Source: Acidimicrobiaceae bacterium
Lineage (GTDB): Bacteria > Actinomycetota > Acidimicrobiia > Acidimicrobiales > Ilumatobacteraceae
NCBI GenBank assembly: GCA_016722025.1
Contig: JADKGZ010000010.1
Coordinates: 73,167 to 137,166 of the forward strand
Reading direction: 5' to 3'
Length of the DNA stretch: 64,000 bases
Shown here: positions 1-8,079 of the stretch, piece after piece
Layout of the letters: every line of letters begins with the position of its first letter
Numbering within the stretch: the first letter of the stretch is position 1
Translations under genes and position numbers: made by a program
The notes under the pieces: model-generated
What the model saw: the letters and a program-made list of their open reading frames with translations, nothing else
Database searches by the model: none
Told to the model about the DNA's origin: nothing

Positions 1-258
1 TTGGCACTGTGCGCCGCCAGGTCGGCAGCGCCACTGAGCACGGCGCGCTGCACCTCCTTGACGAAGACACCTTGGCCACCGATGGTGTGCAACGGCACAT
101 CGGTGCGCTGGTCGCCCAGTGTCTCCACGAACACCAGCTGCACGACCAGGCCTGCGTGCGCGGCCATCAGCGCATCGGCGACGGCCGTTGCCTGCGCCGT
201 TGCCTGCGCACTGCCAGGTGGCCAACCGCAACGTGCGGCCGGGGGTGGAGGTGGCCAT
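1..258 (-). pseudogene. hemC: Porphobilinogen deaminase, 5' part, frameshifted and cut by window edge
   Basis: Hydroxymethylbilane synthase polymerises four porphobilinogens in heme synthesis. The ATG overlaps the hemA stop (TGATG), so it is the third gene of a rex-hemA-hemC operon. The start reads as LRLAT, the usual beginning of the family's RIATRGS motif, and the frame then breaks near 216. From there another frame continues as typical HemC sequence (AVADALMAAH, LGDQRTDVPL, GGQGVFVKEVQ). Restoring two bases at 216/217 would give LRLATRGS followed by the rest. A perfect 12-bp tandem duplication (186-197, 198-209) follows the break. Only about 85 codons are in the window. The gene family is certain; whether it is really broken is not. 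Confidence 0.8.
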
Positions 259-1517
259 CAGCCGAGGTCGAAGAGATCGCGCACGGCGGCAGCGTTGCGC
301 TCGCCCTGCGGGGTACCGGCGTCGTCCTTGAGCCGCACCGAGAGCTGGTGCAGCATCTTGGCCACGATGCCCTTGGTGACCGCTTCGACAGCCTCGCGCT
401 GGGCCGGTTCGAGCGAGGCGAGGCGGTTGGCGAACCGCTCGAGCTCGGCGAGGCGCACGTGGTCGGCCTTCTCGTGCAACTGAGCCACCAACGGTGCGGC
501 CTGGCGAGCGGTGGCCTCCAGGCCGAACCGCTCGACCTCTTCGCCGACGATGCTGCGCACGCGGTCGGCTTCGGCGGCGCGCAACGCAATGCCACGCGCC
601 GCCCAGTCGCGGAGGTGATCGAGGTTGAGCAAGGTGACGTCGGGCGCCTGCTCGACATCGGCTGCAACGTCGCGAGGCACTGCGATGTCGACGACCAGCA
701 GCGGCGAGCTGATGCCGAGGCGAGCCGCGACGACCAGTTCGTGATCGATGATGATGGTGCCGGCACCCGTGCAGGTGAGCAGCACATCGGCCTCACGCAG
801 CGCCGCGCCGAGTTGGCTGAATGGCACGATGTTGCCGCTGACCCGTTGCGCCAGCTGCGCCGCCCGCGCCTGAGTGCGGTTGGTGACCGTGATGTCGGTG
901 GCGCCCGCGCCGACGAGCGCAACGGCGATGCCCTCGCCCATCTCGCCGGCACCCACCACCAGCACCCGCCTGCCGGCGATGCCGCCGAGGCGCTCGTGCG
1001 CCATCTCGACAGCAGCGTGGCTGACCGACGCGGTGTGGCGGCCGATCGACGTCTCGGTGCGCGCTCGCTTGCCGGTTTCGATGGCATGACGGAACAGCAG
1101 GTTGAGCGTGGCCTTGGTGCCACCTTCGGCCTGGGCGATCTCCCACGCGCTGCGCACCTGGCCGAGGATCTCGCTCTCTCCCAGCACCGCCGAATCGAGG
1201 CCGGCAGCCACTTCGAAAAGGTGGCTCACCGCTGCGTCGTCGTGCTGGCTGTAGAGGTGCGGGTGCAGTTCGTCGGGCTGCATGCCACCCAGCTCGCAGA
1301 AGAAGTCGCGAATGTCGGCATAGGCGCCATGGAAGCGCTCGGCGACGGCGAAGACCTCGGTGCGGTTGCAGGTGCTGAGCACCGCCGCCTCGCGGATGTT
1401 GGCACGGCTGACCAGGCCGGTGATGGCCTTGGCGAGCTCGGGGCCCGAGACCGAGACGCGCTCGAGCAGGTCGATGGGAGCCGTGCGGTGGTTGACACCG
1501 ATGACGACGATGCTCAT
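258..1517 (-). CDS. hemA: Glutamyl-tRNA reductase
   Basis: NADPH-dependent reduction of Glu-tRNA(Glu) to glutamate-1-semialdehyde, the first committed step of tetrapyrrole synthesis by the C5 route. The 419-residue product has the N-terminal NHRTAPIDLLERV motif, the catalytic cysteine in STCNRTEVFAV, and a Rossmann GAGEMGE motif before the C-terminal dimerisation helices; length is normal. The ATG at 1517 was chosen because family homology starts there (MSIVVIGVNHRTAP); an in-frame upstream extension to 1577 overlaps rex and lacks similarity. It lies 10 nt after rex and overlaps hemC by one base, so it is co-transcribed and expected to be under Rex control. Confidence 0.96.
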   Translation of the reverse strand: MSIVVIGVNHRTAPIDLLERVSVSGPELAKAITGLVSRANIREAAVLSTCNRTEVFAVAERFHGAYADIRDFFCELGGMQPDELHPHLYSQHDDAAVSHLFEVAAGLDSAVLGESEILGQVRSAWEIAQAEGGTKATLNLLFRHAIETGKRARTETSIGRHTASVSHAAVEMAHERLGGIAGRRVLVVGAGEMGEGIAVALVGAGATDITVTNRTQARAAQLAQRVSGNIVPFSQLGAALREADVLLTCTGAGTIIIDHELVVAARLGISSPLLVVDIAVPRDVAADVEQAPDVTLLNLDHLRDWAARGIALRAAEADRVRSIVGEEVERFGLEATARQAAPLVAQLHEKADHVRLAELERFANRLASLEPAQREAVEAVTKGIVAKMLHQLSVRLKDDAGTPQGERNAAAVRDLFDLG

Positions 1518-1527
1518 GCCCCCCAAC

Positions 1528-2220
1528 CTACGCCGTCGCCGACCGGGAGGCGCCACCAGGGACGGCATGAATGGCACCGCCGGCCCGCCGCTGCTCGTGA
1601 TAGCTGAGGATCTGCAACTCGACCGCGAGATCGACCTTGCGCACTTCGATCGACCTGGGCACCGACAACACGATCGGTGCGAAGTTCAAGATGCTGGTGA
1701 CGCCGGCCGCGACCAGCCGGTCGGCGGCCTCCTGCGCGGCAGCGCCGGGCGTGGCCACGACCCCGATGCTGACTCGCTTGGTCTGCACGATCTGCGGCAA
1801 CTCGTCGATGTGGCGTACGCGCACGCCGCCCAGCACGGTGCCCACCTTGGCGTCGTCGACATCGACGATGCCGGCCACCGGAAAGCCGCGCTCACCGAAC
1901 CCGCCATAGCCGGCGAGGGCCTGGCCGAGGTTGCCGGCACCGACGATGACCACCGGCCAGTCGTGAGTGAGGCCCAGCTCGCGGCGCACTTGGTAGACCA
2001 GGTAATCGACCTCGTAGCCCACGCCGCGGGTGCCGTAGCTGCCCAGGTAGGACAAGTCCTTGCGGACTTTGGCGGCATTCACGCCGGCGAGCTCGGCGAG
2101 GCGCTCGGAAGAGATGTTGTCGACACCCTCGGCACTCTGCTCGCCGAGCAGGCGCAGGTACACGGGCAGCCGCGACACGGTGGCATCGGGGATGCGACGA
2201 CGGTTGCGATCAGGGGCCAT
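1528..2220 (-). CDS. rex: Redox-sensing transcriptional repressor Rex
   Basis: Rex senses the NADH/NAD+ ratio and represses respiratory and heme genes when NADH is low. The product (230 aa) has an N-terminal winged helix (RLPVYLRLL, then the recognition segment AAKVRKDLSYLGSYGTRGVGY) and a Rossmann domain with GAGNLGQAL. The ATG at 2220 is preferred to an in-frame GTG at 2241, because the GTG lies inside the predicted promoter (2231-2259). The rex-hemA-hemC order matches the Rex-controlled rex-hemACD operon of Streptomyces, and an operator-like palindrome upstream suggests autoregulation. Confidence 0.95.
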   Translation of the reverse strand: MAPDRNRRRIPDATVSRLPVYLRLLGEQSAEGVDNISSERLAELAGVNAAKVRKDLSYLGSYGTRGVGYEVDYLVYQVRRELGLTHDWPVVIVGAGNLGQALAGYGGFGERGFPVAGIVDVDDAKVGTVLGGVRVRHIDELPQIVQTKRVSIGVVATPGAAAQEAADRLVAAGVTSILNFAPIVLSVPRSIEVRKVDLAVELQILSYHEQRRAGGAIHAVPGGASRSATA

Positions 2221-2230
2221 ACCGGGGAAC

Positions 2231-2259
2231 ACGTTAGGCACTCGTGCACACGTTCACAA
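2231..2259 (-). promoter_or_regulatory. rex promoter with overlapping Rex operator
   Basis: Read on the minus strand, TTGTGA (2259-2254) is followed after 17 bp by TAACGT (2236-2231), a good -35/-10 pair 10 nt before the rex ATG. The sequence TTGTGAACGTGTGCACGA (2242-2259) covers the -35 and part of the spacer. It matches the Rex operator consensus TTGTGAAC-n2-GTTCACAA with a perfect left half and 6 of 8 in the right half. Position and sequence fit repression by Rex of its own operon. The consensus is established knowledge; binding here is inferred. Confidence 0.72.
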
Positions 2260-2333
2260 AGCCCGCAGGGTGAGAGTCGGGTGTGACGTGCGCCGCTGGG
2301 CGCGACGGCCGGGGCGAGCAGTGCGTGGCGCCG

Positions 2334-3824
2334 CTAGACGAGACTGCGTCGCAACAGCTTGCCGCTGAGGTTGCGGGGCAGCTGGTCGACGAAGAGGATC
2401 TTCGCCGGGCACTTGTAGCGAGCGAGGTTGTCGAGGCACCACGACACCAGCGTGTCTTCGTGAGCGGTGGCGCCCGGCTTGAGCACCACGAACGCCTTCA
2501 CGGCCTCGCCGGTGTGCGGGTGCGGCACGCCGACCACGCCCACCTCGAGCACGTCGGGGTGCTCCATCAGCACCTCCTCCACCTCGGCCGGGTAGACGTT
2601 GAAGCCACTGACGATCACGAGATCCTTGGCACGATCGACCAGGTACAGGTAGCCGTCGTCGTCGACCACGGCGATGTCGCCGGTGCGCAGCCAACCGTCG
2701 GCGGTGAGCACACGAGCCGTGGCCTCCGGCTCGTCGAGATAGCCCTTGAACACGTTGGGGCCCTTCACCCAGATCTCGCCGGAGTCGCCTTCCAGCGCGT
2801 CGTCGCCGTTCTCGTCGACCAGGCGCACCTGCATGCCGGCCAGCACCTTGCCCACCGAACCGACCTTCGGTGTCAGCCCCGCCGACGAGGTGACCACCGG
2901 CGAGGCCTCGGTGAGGCCGTAGCCCTCGCGCAGGATGAGTCCGAAGCGCTGCTGCAGGTGGCGGGTCGCCTCCTCTGGCATCTTCGCTGCGCCGGTGAGT
3001 GCCAGACGCACGGTGGCGAAGCTGTCGGCCGGCGCATCGTCGAAGTGGCTGAACGCCAACCACAGCGGCGGAGCGCCCGGTATCACGGTGATGCCGCGCT
3101 CGGTGATGGTCTCGAGCGCGGTGAACGGGTCGAAGCGTTGCACCAGCACCACCGTGGCCCCCCGCGCCAGCGTGAGGCCGAGCACCACGTTGAGGCCGAA
3201 GATGTGGAACACCGGCAGCACCCCGAAGACCACGTCGTGTTCGTTGATGCCATCGGTGCTGCGGCCCTGTTCGAGGTTGGCCATCAGGTTGCCATGGCTG
3301 AGCATCGCTGCACGCGGCGACCCGGCGGTGCCGGAGGTGAAGATGAGCGCGGCGAGGTCGTCGTCGTCGACCTCGATAGCCGCCACCTGCTCGGTACCGA
3401 GCAGATCGTCGAACGCGGAGTCGGCCCCCGGCACGGTGCCGGTCTCGGTGGCGACCACGTGCTCGACGGTGGGCAGGTGCACGCGGTCGATCTGTGCCCA
3501 CGCGTGCGCCGCCAGCGGCTCGACCACCACCACCTTGGCACCGACCGTGCGTACCTCACGCTCGATCTCGGGCGCCGGGCTGGCCGGGTTCAGCGGCACG
3601 GTGACCGCACCGAGACCGAGCGCGGCCAGGTACACGTCCACGAAGTAGCGACCGTTGCTGCACAGCAGCACGACACGGTCGCCCTTGCCGACGCCCAGCT
3701 TGGCCAGACCACCGCGCACGTGAGCCACCTGGTCACGCAACGTGCCGTAGGTGGTTGGCCGACCGCGGCTGATGATGGCCACCTTGTCGGCGGGATGCGG
3801 ATCGATGATGTGCGCCAGATTCAT
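2334..3824 (-). CDS. AMP-dependent acyl-CoA synthetase / ligase
   Basis: Member of the adenylate-forming superfamily that activates a carboxylic acid with ATP and CoA (496 aa, usual length about 500). Motifs in order: the phosphate-binding loop FTSGTAGSPRAAMLSH, where Arg takes the place of the usual Lys; GYGLTEASPVV; the hinge/ribose motif GWLRTGDIAVVDDDGYLY; DRAKDLVIVSGFNVYP; and the C-terminal catalytic lysine in LPRNLSGKLLRR. It resembles long-chain fatty-acid CoA ligases, but chain length cannot be read from sequence. It is separated from rex by 113 bp and has no operon partner. Confidence 0.88.
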   Translation of the reverse strand: MNLAHIIDPHPADKVAIISRGRPTTYGTLRDQVAHVRGGLAKLGVGKGDRVVLLCSNGRYFVDVYLAALGLGAVTVPLNPASPAPEIEREVRTVGAKVVVVEPLAAHAWAQIDRVHLPTVEHVVATETGTVPGADSAFDDLLGTEQVAAIEVDDDDLAALIFTSGTAGSPRAAMLSHGNLMANLEQGRSTDGINEHDVVFGVLPVFHIFGLNVVLGLTLARGATVVLVQRFDPFTALETITERGITVIPGAPPLWLAFSHFDDAPADSFATVRLALTGAAKMPEEATRHLQQRFGLILREGYGLTEASPVVTSSAGLTPKVGSVGKVLAGMQVRLVDENGDDALEGDSGEIWVKGPNVFKGYLDEPEATARVLTADGWLRTGDIAVVDDDGYLYLVDRAKDLVIVSGFNVYPAEVEEVLMEHPDVLEVGVVGVPHPHTGEAVKAFVVLKPGATAHEDTLVSWCLDNLARYKCPAKILFVDQLPRNLSGKLLRRSLV

Positions 3825-3987
3825 GTGATGCCCAGCCCCCTCTTGCGCTTCGCGCTGCGATGTTACTCACCGGTTACCGGGTCGTGCGCGGTCGGGTCAC
3901 AATCAGCGGAGGAACCACGCCCGCTGGAGCAGCGTGTTGCGTGCCGCTCGCTGCCGGCAGCCGGTGATCACCCGGGCAGCAGCACGG

Positions 3988-4071
3988 TCAGAGCCGCAGC
4001 AGGGAGAGGATGCCGGCAGTGAGGATGCCGAGCAGCAGCAAGCCGAGGGTGAGCGTGGTCGCAGGGCGCAT
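3988..4071 (-). CDS. Possible 27-residue single-span membrane peptide
   Basis: A short ORF (ATG at 4071, TGA at 3988) encodes a basic N-terminus (MRPATT) and a continuous hydrophobic stretch (LTLGLLLLGILTAGILSLL) long enough for one membrane helix. It lies downstream of the SAM-hydrolase-like gene on the same strand. No strong Shine-Dalgarno is visible, so translation is uncertain. No family is recognised. Confidence 0.35.
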   Translation of the reverse strand: MRPATTLTLGLLLLGILTAGILSLLRL

Positions 4072-4132
4072 ACCGCCACGCTACCGGGGGTTCCTGAGCC
4101 CACCGGCGTGCGGCACGCGGCACGCCGGCCGC

Positions 4133-5002
4133 TCAGGCAGAAGGGCGCATGGCCACGGGCACGCTGACAGCCGGGCCGTTGTCGCCATCGGCCAACGGCC
4201 GCAGCGTGACCTGGTCGGCTGCGGCGAGCGCCAGCTCGTCGGCCGCCGAGCGACGATCGAGCGCCAGCGTGAGCAGGCCGTAGCCATCGACGACGAGGCC
4301 CACCGACCCTGGGCCGAGGCCGCCGGCGCCGGGCACGCGTTGCGCGACGCGAGTGATGTCGCCGGCACTCACCTGCAACCGCACCCCCTCGGCCGACCCC
4401 CACGGCGCCACGTCGTCGAGGCCGATGTTGAGCTGGCAGTTGCCGGCATGATCGATCCACAACACTTCGGCGTGCACCCCACCACCATCCGCTTCACGCG
4501 GTAACGGCACCACACCGGGCAGGATGGCGTCGGCATCGACGGGCGTGCCCAGCTCGGCGAGATCCACGCCGTTGCACAGGTGCGCGGCGACCGCGGCGAA
4601 CACATCGCGGCTGGGCACGGGCACGCCAGGGCTTGCCAGCTGGAAGTCGGCGTTGTCGAGGACGACGGCGCGCCCGGCGCCGCCCGCCATCGACACGGCC
4701 GACGCGAGCAACCCGTTGTCGGGGCCGATGACCACGCCTTCGCCGCCGGCCACCTCGATGGCCACTGCACGGCGCTCGCCGGCAGCCACCACTGCCATCA
4801 CCACGCCCGACGGCACGTAGCCGATGGCGCGAGCCAGCGCAAGACTGCCGGCACGCACGTCGTACGGCGGGATCGCATGCGTGAGGTCGACCACCACCGC
4901 GTGCGGGGCCAGATCGCGCACGATCGCCTTCACCACCCCGACGTGCTCGTCGGTGAGGCCGAGATCGCTGAGGAACGAGATGGTGTCGTAGCGCCGGCCC
5001 AT
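4133..5002 (-). CDS. SAM hydroxide adenosyltransferase family protein (DUF62), divergent active site
   Basis: The DUF62 fold is shared with fluorinase and chlorinase; most members hydrolyse S-adenosylmethionine to adenosine and methionine. Family features seen in the 289 residues are DTISFLSDLGLTDEHVG near the N-terminus, ERRAVAIEV at 76-84, and GPDNGLL at 93-99. However, the segment normally reading VDPGVG-x-RR is VVAAGERR here (71-78), losing the conserved Asp, and the FHGRD segment is PSRD (130-133), losing the conserved His; Arg is kept. Activity may therefore differ or be absent. The ATG at 5002 is preferred to an upstream TTG at 5008. A terminator-like hairpin lies only 31 nt upstream. 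Confidence 0.8.
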   Translation of the reverse strand: MGRRYDTISFLSDLGLTDEHVGVVKAIVRDLAPHAVVVDLTHAIPPYDVRAGSLALARAIGYVPSGVVMAVVAAGERRAVAIEVAGGEGVVIGPDNGLLASAVSMAGGAGRAVVLDNADFQLASPGVPVPSRDVFAAVAAHLCNGVDLAELGTPVDADAILPGVVPLPREADGGGVHAEVLWIDHAGNCQLNIGLDDVAPWGSAEGVRLQVSAGDITRVAQRVPGAGGLGPGSVGLVVDGYGLLTLALDRRSAADELALAAADQVTLRPLADGDNGPAVSVPVAMRPSA

Positions 5003-5024
5003 GAGCAATCACGCTACCTGCGGG

Positions 5025-5072
5025 AAAAAACGTAGAGGGCCGATGCCAACCCCCCGATGGCACCAGCCCTCT
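5025..5072 (-). terminator. Intrinsic terminator or attenuator upstream of the SAM-hydrolase-like gene
   Basis: On the minus strand, AGAGGGC (5072-5066) pairs with GCCCTCT (5040-5034), with an inner TGCCA/TGGCA stem. The hairpin is followed by ACG and six T residues (5030-5025). This is a canonical intrinsic terminator. It lies about 170 bp after proC and 22 bp before the next start codon on the same strand, so it either ends proC transcription or attenuates the downstream gene. Confidence 0.6.
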
Positions 5073-5244
5073 GCGGCGCAGCCCTTGCGGGGCGCGACAC
5101 CCGTGTGACGAATCACTCGGTCGGTCTCTCGACCGAGGCGAACAATAGGCACACAACAGGTGATGAGAAAAGAGTCACAGCAAGATTTCTTTCGCGGAGG
5201 TGAACCTTGCGCGAACAACGGCCGAACGCTGCCGGCCGGTGGGA
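5073..5244 (-). promoter_or_regulatory. Intergenic region between proC and the SAM-hydrolase-like gene
   Basis: No coding sequence is supported in these 172 bp. An 8-bp perfect inverted repeat (CTCGGTCG, loop of 6, CGACCGAG; 5116-5137) stands out. Together with the terminator just downstream it could form a 5' leader structure, or be an operator. I found no match to a riboswitch consensus by eye. Confidence 0.35.
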
Positions 5245-6036
5245 TCAGTGCTTGCCCAGCTCAGCGCTGCGCGCGGTGGCAGCCATGACGGCTTCCAGGA
5301 AGGCGGAACGCACCGCGTGCTCTTCGAGAGCTCGCACGCCGGCGGCAGTGGTTCCGCCTGGCGAGGTGACCATCGCACGCAGCTGTGCCGGGTCGCCGCG
5401 CTGCTGGAGCAGTGCCGCTGAACCGACGAACAACTGACCGACCAGGGCCTCGCTGTTGGCCCGGCTGAGCCCGGCGAGCACACCGGCGTCGATGAGCGCT
5501 TCGGCGACCAGGAACAGGTACGCCGGCCCGCTGCCGGCCAGCCCGGTGACGGCATCGAGCTGCGACTCGGGCACGCGCACCACACTGCCCACCGACCCGA
5601 GGATGCTCTCGGCCCACGCCAGGTCGGCATCGCCGGCGGTGAGCCCACCGCAGATGGCGGCAGCACCTTGGCCCACCAGCGCAGGGGTGTTGGGCATCGC
5701 GCGTACGACAGCCACCTCGGGGCCGGCCGCGTCTTGCAGCGCCGCAATGGCGATGCCGGCGGCGATGCTGAGCAACCTGGTGGCCCCGGCGTTCGCGGCC
5801 GCGCCACATGCGGCCGCCACGTCGTAGGGCTTCACCGCGATGAGCGCTGCCTCACACGGCGGCGTCTCGTCGACGACGGTGACGCCGGGGAACATCTCAC
5901 GCAATTGGTCGGCACGTGCTGTCAGCACCTCCACCACGGCCAGATCGGCCGCGGCCCAACCCGAGTGCAGCAGGCCCCCCACCAACGCAGCCCCCATGTT
6001 GCCGCCACCCACCACTGCCAACCGGTACGTCGTCAT
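5245..6036 (-). CDS. proC: Pyrroline-5-carboxylate reductase
   Basis: Catalyses the last step of proline synthesis, NAD(P)H-dependent reduction of 1-pyrroline-5-carboxylate. The 263-residue protein has the N-terminal dinucleotide motif VVGGGNMGAAL, the RAMPNTPALVGQGA motif, and the C-terminal signature (LAGSGPAYLFLVAEAL, then TSPGGTTAAGVRALEE). Length is normal for the family. The ATG at 6036 places the Rossmann motif at residues 8-14, as expected. Confidence 0.97.
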   Translation of the reverse strand: MTTYRLAVVGGGNMGAALVGGLLHSGWAAADLAVVEVLTARADQLREMFPGVTVVDETPPCEAALIAVKPYDVAAACGAAANAGATRLLSIAAGIAIAALQDAAGPEVAVVRAMPNTPALVGQGAAAICGGLTAGDADLAWAESILGSVGSVVRVPESQLDAVTGLAGSGPAYLFLVAEALIDAGVLAGLSRANSEALVGQLFVGSAALLQQRGDPAQLRAMVTSPGGTTAAGVRALEEHAVRSAFLEAVMAATARSAELGKH

Positions 6037-6183
6037 CGCGCCAGGCTACGCGGCCCAGCGCACTCGCTCGGCGGCCGATGCCGACGGCGGCGACTCGATC
6101 GAGCGGCATGACATCGGTGGTCGGCAGCCGCACCAGTCGCGAGAGCCGCGCCTGTCGGTCCGGCTGCGTGACGGCGGCGTGCA

Positions 6184-6226
6184 CCGGGTGGGTGACACGA
6201 CTTCCCCGAAGAGGCCACCCACCCGG
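6184..6226. terminator. Strong hairpin between the YbjN-family gene and proC
   Basis: A perfect 11-bp inverted repeat, CCGGGTGGGTG (6184-6194) and CACCCACCCGG (6216-6226), encloses a 21-nt loop. It lies 41 bp below the YbjN-family stop in a 230-bp gap (6037-6266) without any supported gene. There is no T-tract, as is common for actinobacterial terminators, so the role as terminator is an inference. Confidence 0.45.
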
Positions 6227-6266
6227 CACCAGTACTGGGCACGGCCGGCAGGCGGGATCGGCAGAA

Positions 6267-6731
6267 TCAGGCGAACTTGCTGGCGAACGCCAGCCGCACG
6301 AGCGATGGGAACGCCTGCTCGGTGTAGCTGTAGAGCGAGCCGATGATGCGGTCGAGCTCGGCCTCGTCGAGCCAGGCGAGCGGCATCTCGCCGCGCAGGA
6401 ACAGCGCATCCTCGACGCCGATGGCGAAGTGCGCGCCGACCAGCCGGTCGTTGCGGCGCAACGCCATCTCGTACACCGCGGCCACGTTCTCCTGCGGTGC
6501 CGGCAGCACGTAGGCCTCGTAGCGCAGCGTGCGTTGGCCCAGCGTGAGCCAGATGGTGATGTGCTCCTTCTCGTCGCCGCGCAGGCGCACGTACCACCGT
6601 GGTTCCGGCTCGCCCGCGGCGCCACGGTCGATGGCCTCACACGTCGGGTTGCCGGCGGCGAAGCCGGCGAGCCAGGCCGAGATCGACACCTCGAACTCGT
6701 GCAGCGAAGGTGGCAGGTGGTAGTCGGTCAC
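6267..6731 (-). CDS. YbjN domain-containing protein
   Basis: A 154-residue protein resembling the YbjN / type III secretion chaperone-like fold common in actinobacteria: WYVRLRGDEKEHITIWLTLGQRTLRYEAYV (positions 46-75) is the characteristic strand-turn region, followed by NDRLVGAHFAIGVEDALFLRGE (94-115). No catalytic residues are evident and the molecular role is unknown. The start is GTG at 6731; no clear ribosome-binding site precedes it. It follows mshA by 43 nt on the same strand, and this adjacency suggests co-transcription. Confidence 0.8.
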   Translation of the reverse strand: MTDYHLPPSLHEFEVSISAWLAGFAAGNPTCEAIDRGAAGEPEPRWYVRLRGDEKEHITIWLTLGQRTLRYEAYVLPAPQENVAAVYEMALRRNDRLVGAHFAIGVEDALFLRGEMPLAWLDEAELDRIIGSLYSYTEQAFPSLVRLAFASKFA

Positions 6732-6774
6732 GCGTTGCTCACCGGGTCGTCGCTCGGGGCCGTCGCTGCCGGGT

Positions 6775-8022
6775 TCACGAGCAGGCGACCAGCTCGCGCG
6801 CACACAGGTCGGTGTACAACCGGCGTAGGCGGGCGGCGGCGAAGCCCCACGTGTACCGCTTCGCGCGTTCCGCGCCGCGTTGGCCCAGCGCTGCGGCGTG
6901 CGCCGGATGGTCGACGATCTCGCGCACGTAGTGAGCGAAGAGCGTCGGGTCGCGATCGGGCACCAGGTACCCGGTCTCGCCGTGATCGACAAGCGTGAGC
7001 AGGCCACCGACCCCGGCTGCCACCACCGGGATGCCACACGCCGAGGCCTCGAGGGCCACCAGACCGAAGCTCTCGCTGCGACTGGGCACGACCACCACGT
7101 CAGCGGCGCGATAGTACGTGCTGAGGATGTGGTGAGGTTGCGGGGGCACGAAGCGCACCTGGTCGCGCACGCCCAGTTCGTCGATCAGCGCGTGCAGCGA
7201 CGCCACCTCGCTGTCGCCCGCGTCGCCGCTGGCGCCACCGACGACGAGCAGCAGTGCATCCGGGCGCCGCAGTTGAGCAAGCGCTCGCACTGCGATGTCG
7301 GGGGCCTTCAGCGGCTGGATGCGGCCCACGAACAGCAGCACCGGGGCATTCATCGGCAGGTCGAGGGCACGGCGGGCGCCGCTGCGCTCGCCGGGTGCGA
7401 AGAACGCATGCTCCACGCCCGGGGCAACGATCTCGATGCGACCCTTCGGGTTGCCGTACAGCCGGCGGAACTGGCTCTCCTCCTCGGTGCAGCTGACGCA
7501 GATGGCGTCGGCGCAGGCGATGATCTCCTGTTCGGCACGATGGCGCCACTCCGGCTCCAGGTCGCCGCCTTCCGCCTTCACCTTGGCCAGCGTGTGGAAC
7601 GTGCTGATGAACGGGATGTCGAGCTCGTGCTTGATGCGATGCGCAACCAGGCCGCTGAGGAAGTAGTTGGCATGCACCACGTCGGCGGGCGATTCGTTCT
7701 TGAGGTGGTCGATGACACGGTCGCCGAACTCGGTGAGCACGCTGGGCAGCTGCTCCTTGGCCAGGTCGAAGGGGCCCGCCGGTACGTGCACCACACGATG
7801 GCCGGGCTCGACCACCACCACCTCCGGCTGGTCGGCGCTGGTGCGGCGAGTGAAGGTGGTGCACTCCACGCCGGCTTGCGCCAGCGCCGAGACCAGCTCG
7901 CGCACGTACACGTTCATGCCGCCACTGTCGCCCGAGCCCGGTTGGGCCAGCGGGGAGGTGTGGAGTGAGAGCACTGCGGCGCGTTGCACGACGGCGTGAA
8001 ACACTATCCGTCCGGTCGACAT
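6775..8022 (-). CDS. mshA: D-inositol-3-phosphate glycosyltransferase (mycothiol synthesis)
   Basis: MshA transfers GlcNAc from UDP-GlcNAc to 1L-inositol-3-phosphate, the first step of mycothiol synthesis, a marker of Actinomycetota. The protein (415 aa) is a GT-B fold enzyme of family GT4. It begins with AVLSLHTSPLAQPGSGDSGG, diagnostic for MshA, and continues with MNVYVREL, FISTFHTLAKVK, the sugar-nucleotide site FVGRIQPLKAPD, and PSRSESFGLVALEASACG near the C-terminus. The ATG at 8022 was chosen over an in-frame start at 8103 because the longer form would overlap divergent nhaA. Only 57 bp separate the two divergent starts. Confidence 0.95.
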   Translation of the reverse strand: MSTGRIVFHAVVQRAAVLSLHTSPLAQPGSGDSGGMNVYVRELVSALAQAGVECTTFTRRTSADQPEVVVVEPGHRVVHVPAGPFDLAKEQLPSVLTEFGDRVIDHLKNESPADVVHANYFLSGLVAHRIKHELDIPFISTFHTLAKVKAEGGDLEPEWRHRAEQEIIACADAICVSCTEEESQFRRLYGNPKGRIEIVAPGVEHAFFAPGERSGARRALDLPMNAPVLLFVGRIQPLKAPDIAVRALAQLRRPDALLLVVGGASGDAGDSEVASLHALIDELGVRDQVRFVPPQPHHILSTYYRAADVVVVPSRSESFGLVALEASACGIPVVAAGVGGLLTLVDHGETGYLVPDRDPTLFAHYVREIVDHPAHAAALGQRGAERAKRYTWGFAAARLRRLYTDLCARELVACS

Positions 8023-8079
8023 TCCGGAACCGGACGGTCTTCCACTGCCGGCGCCGAACGGCCATGGCAGACTCGGCGG

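Noticed and set aside
1528..2241. GTG at 2241 as rex start
   Set aside because: It lies between the -35 and -10 of the predicted promoter; ATG 2220 fits better.
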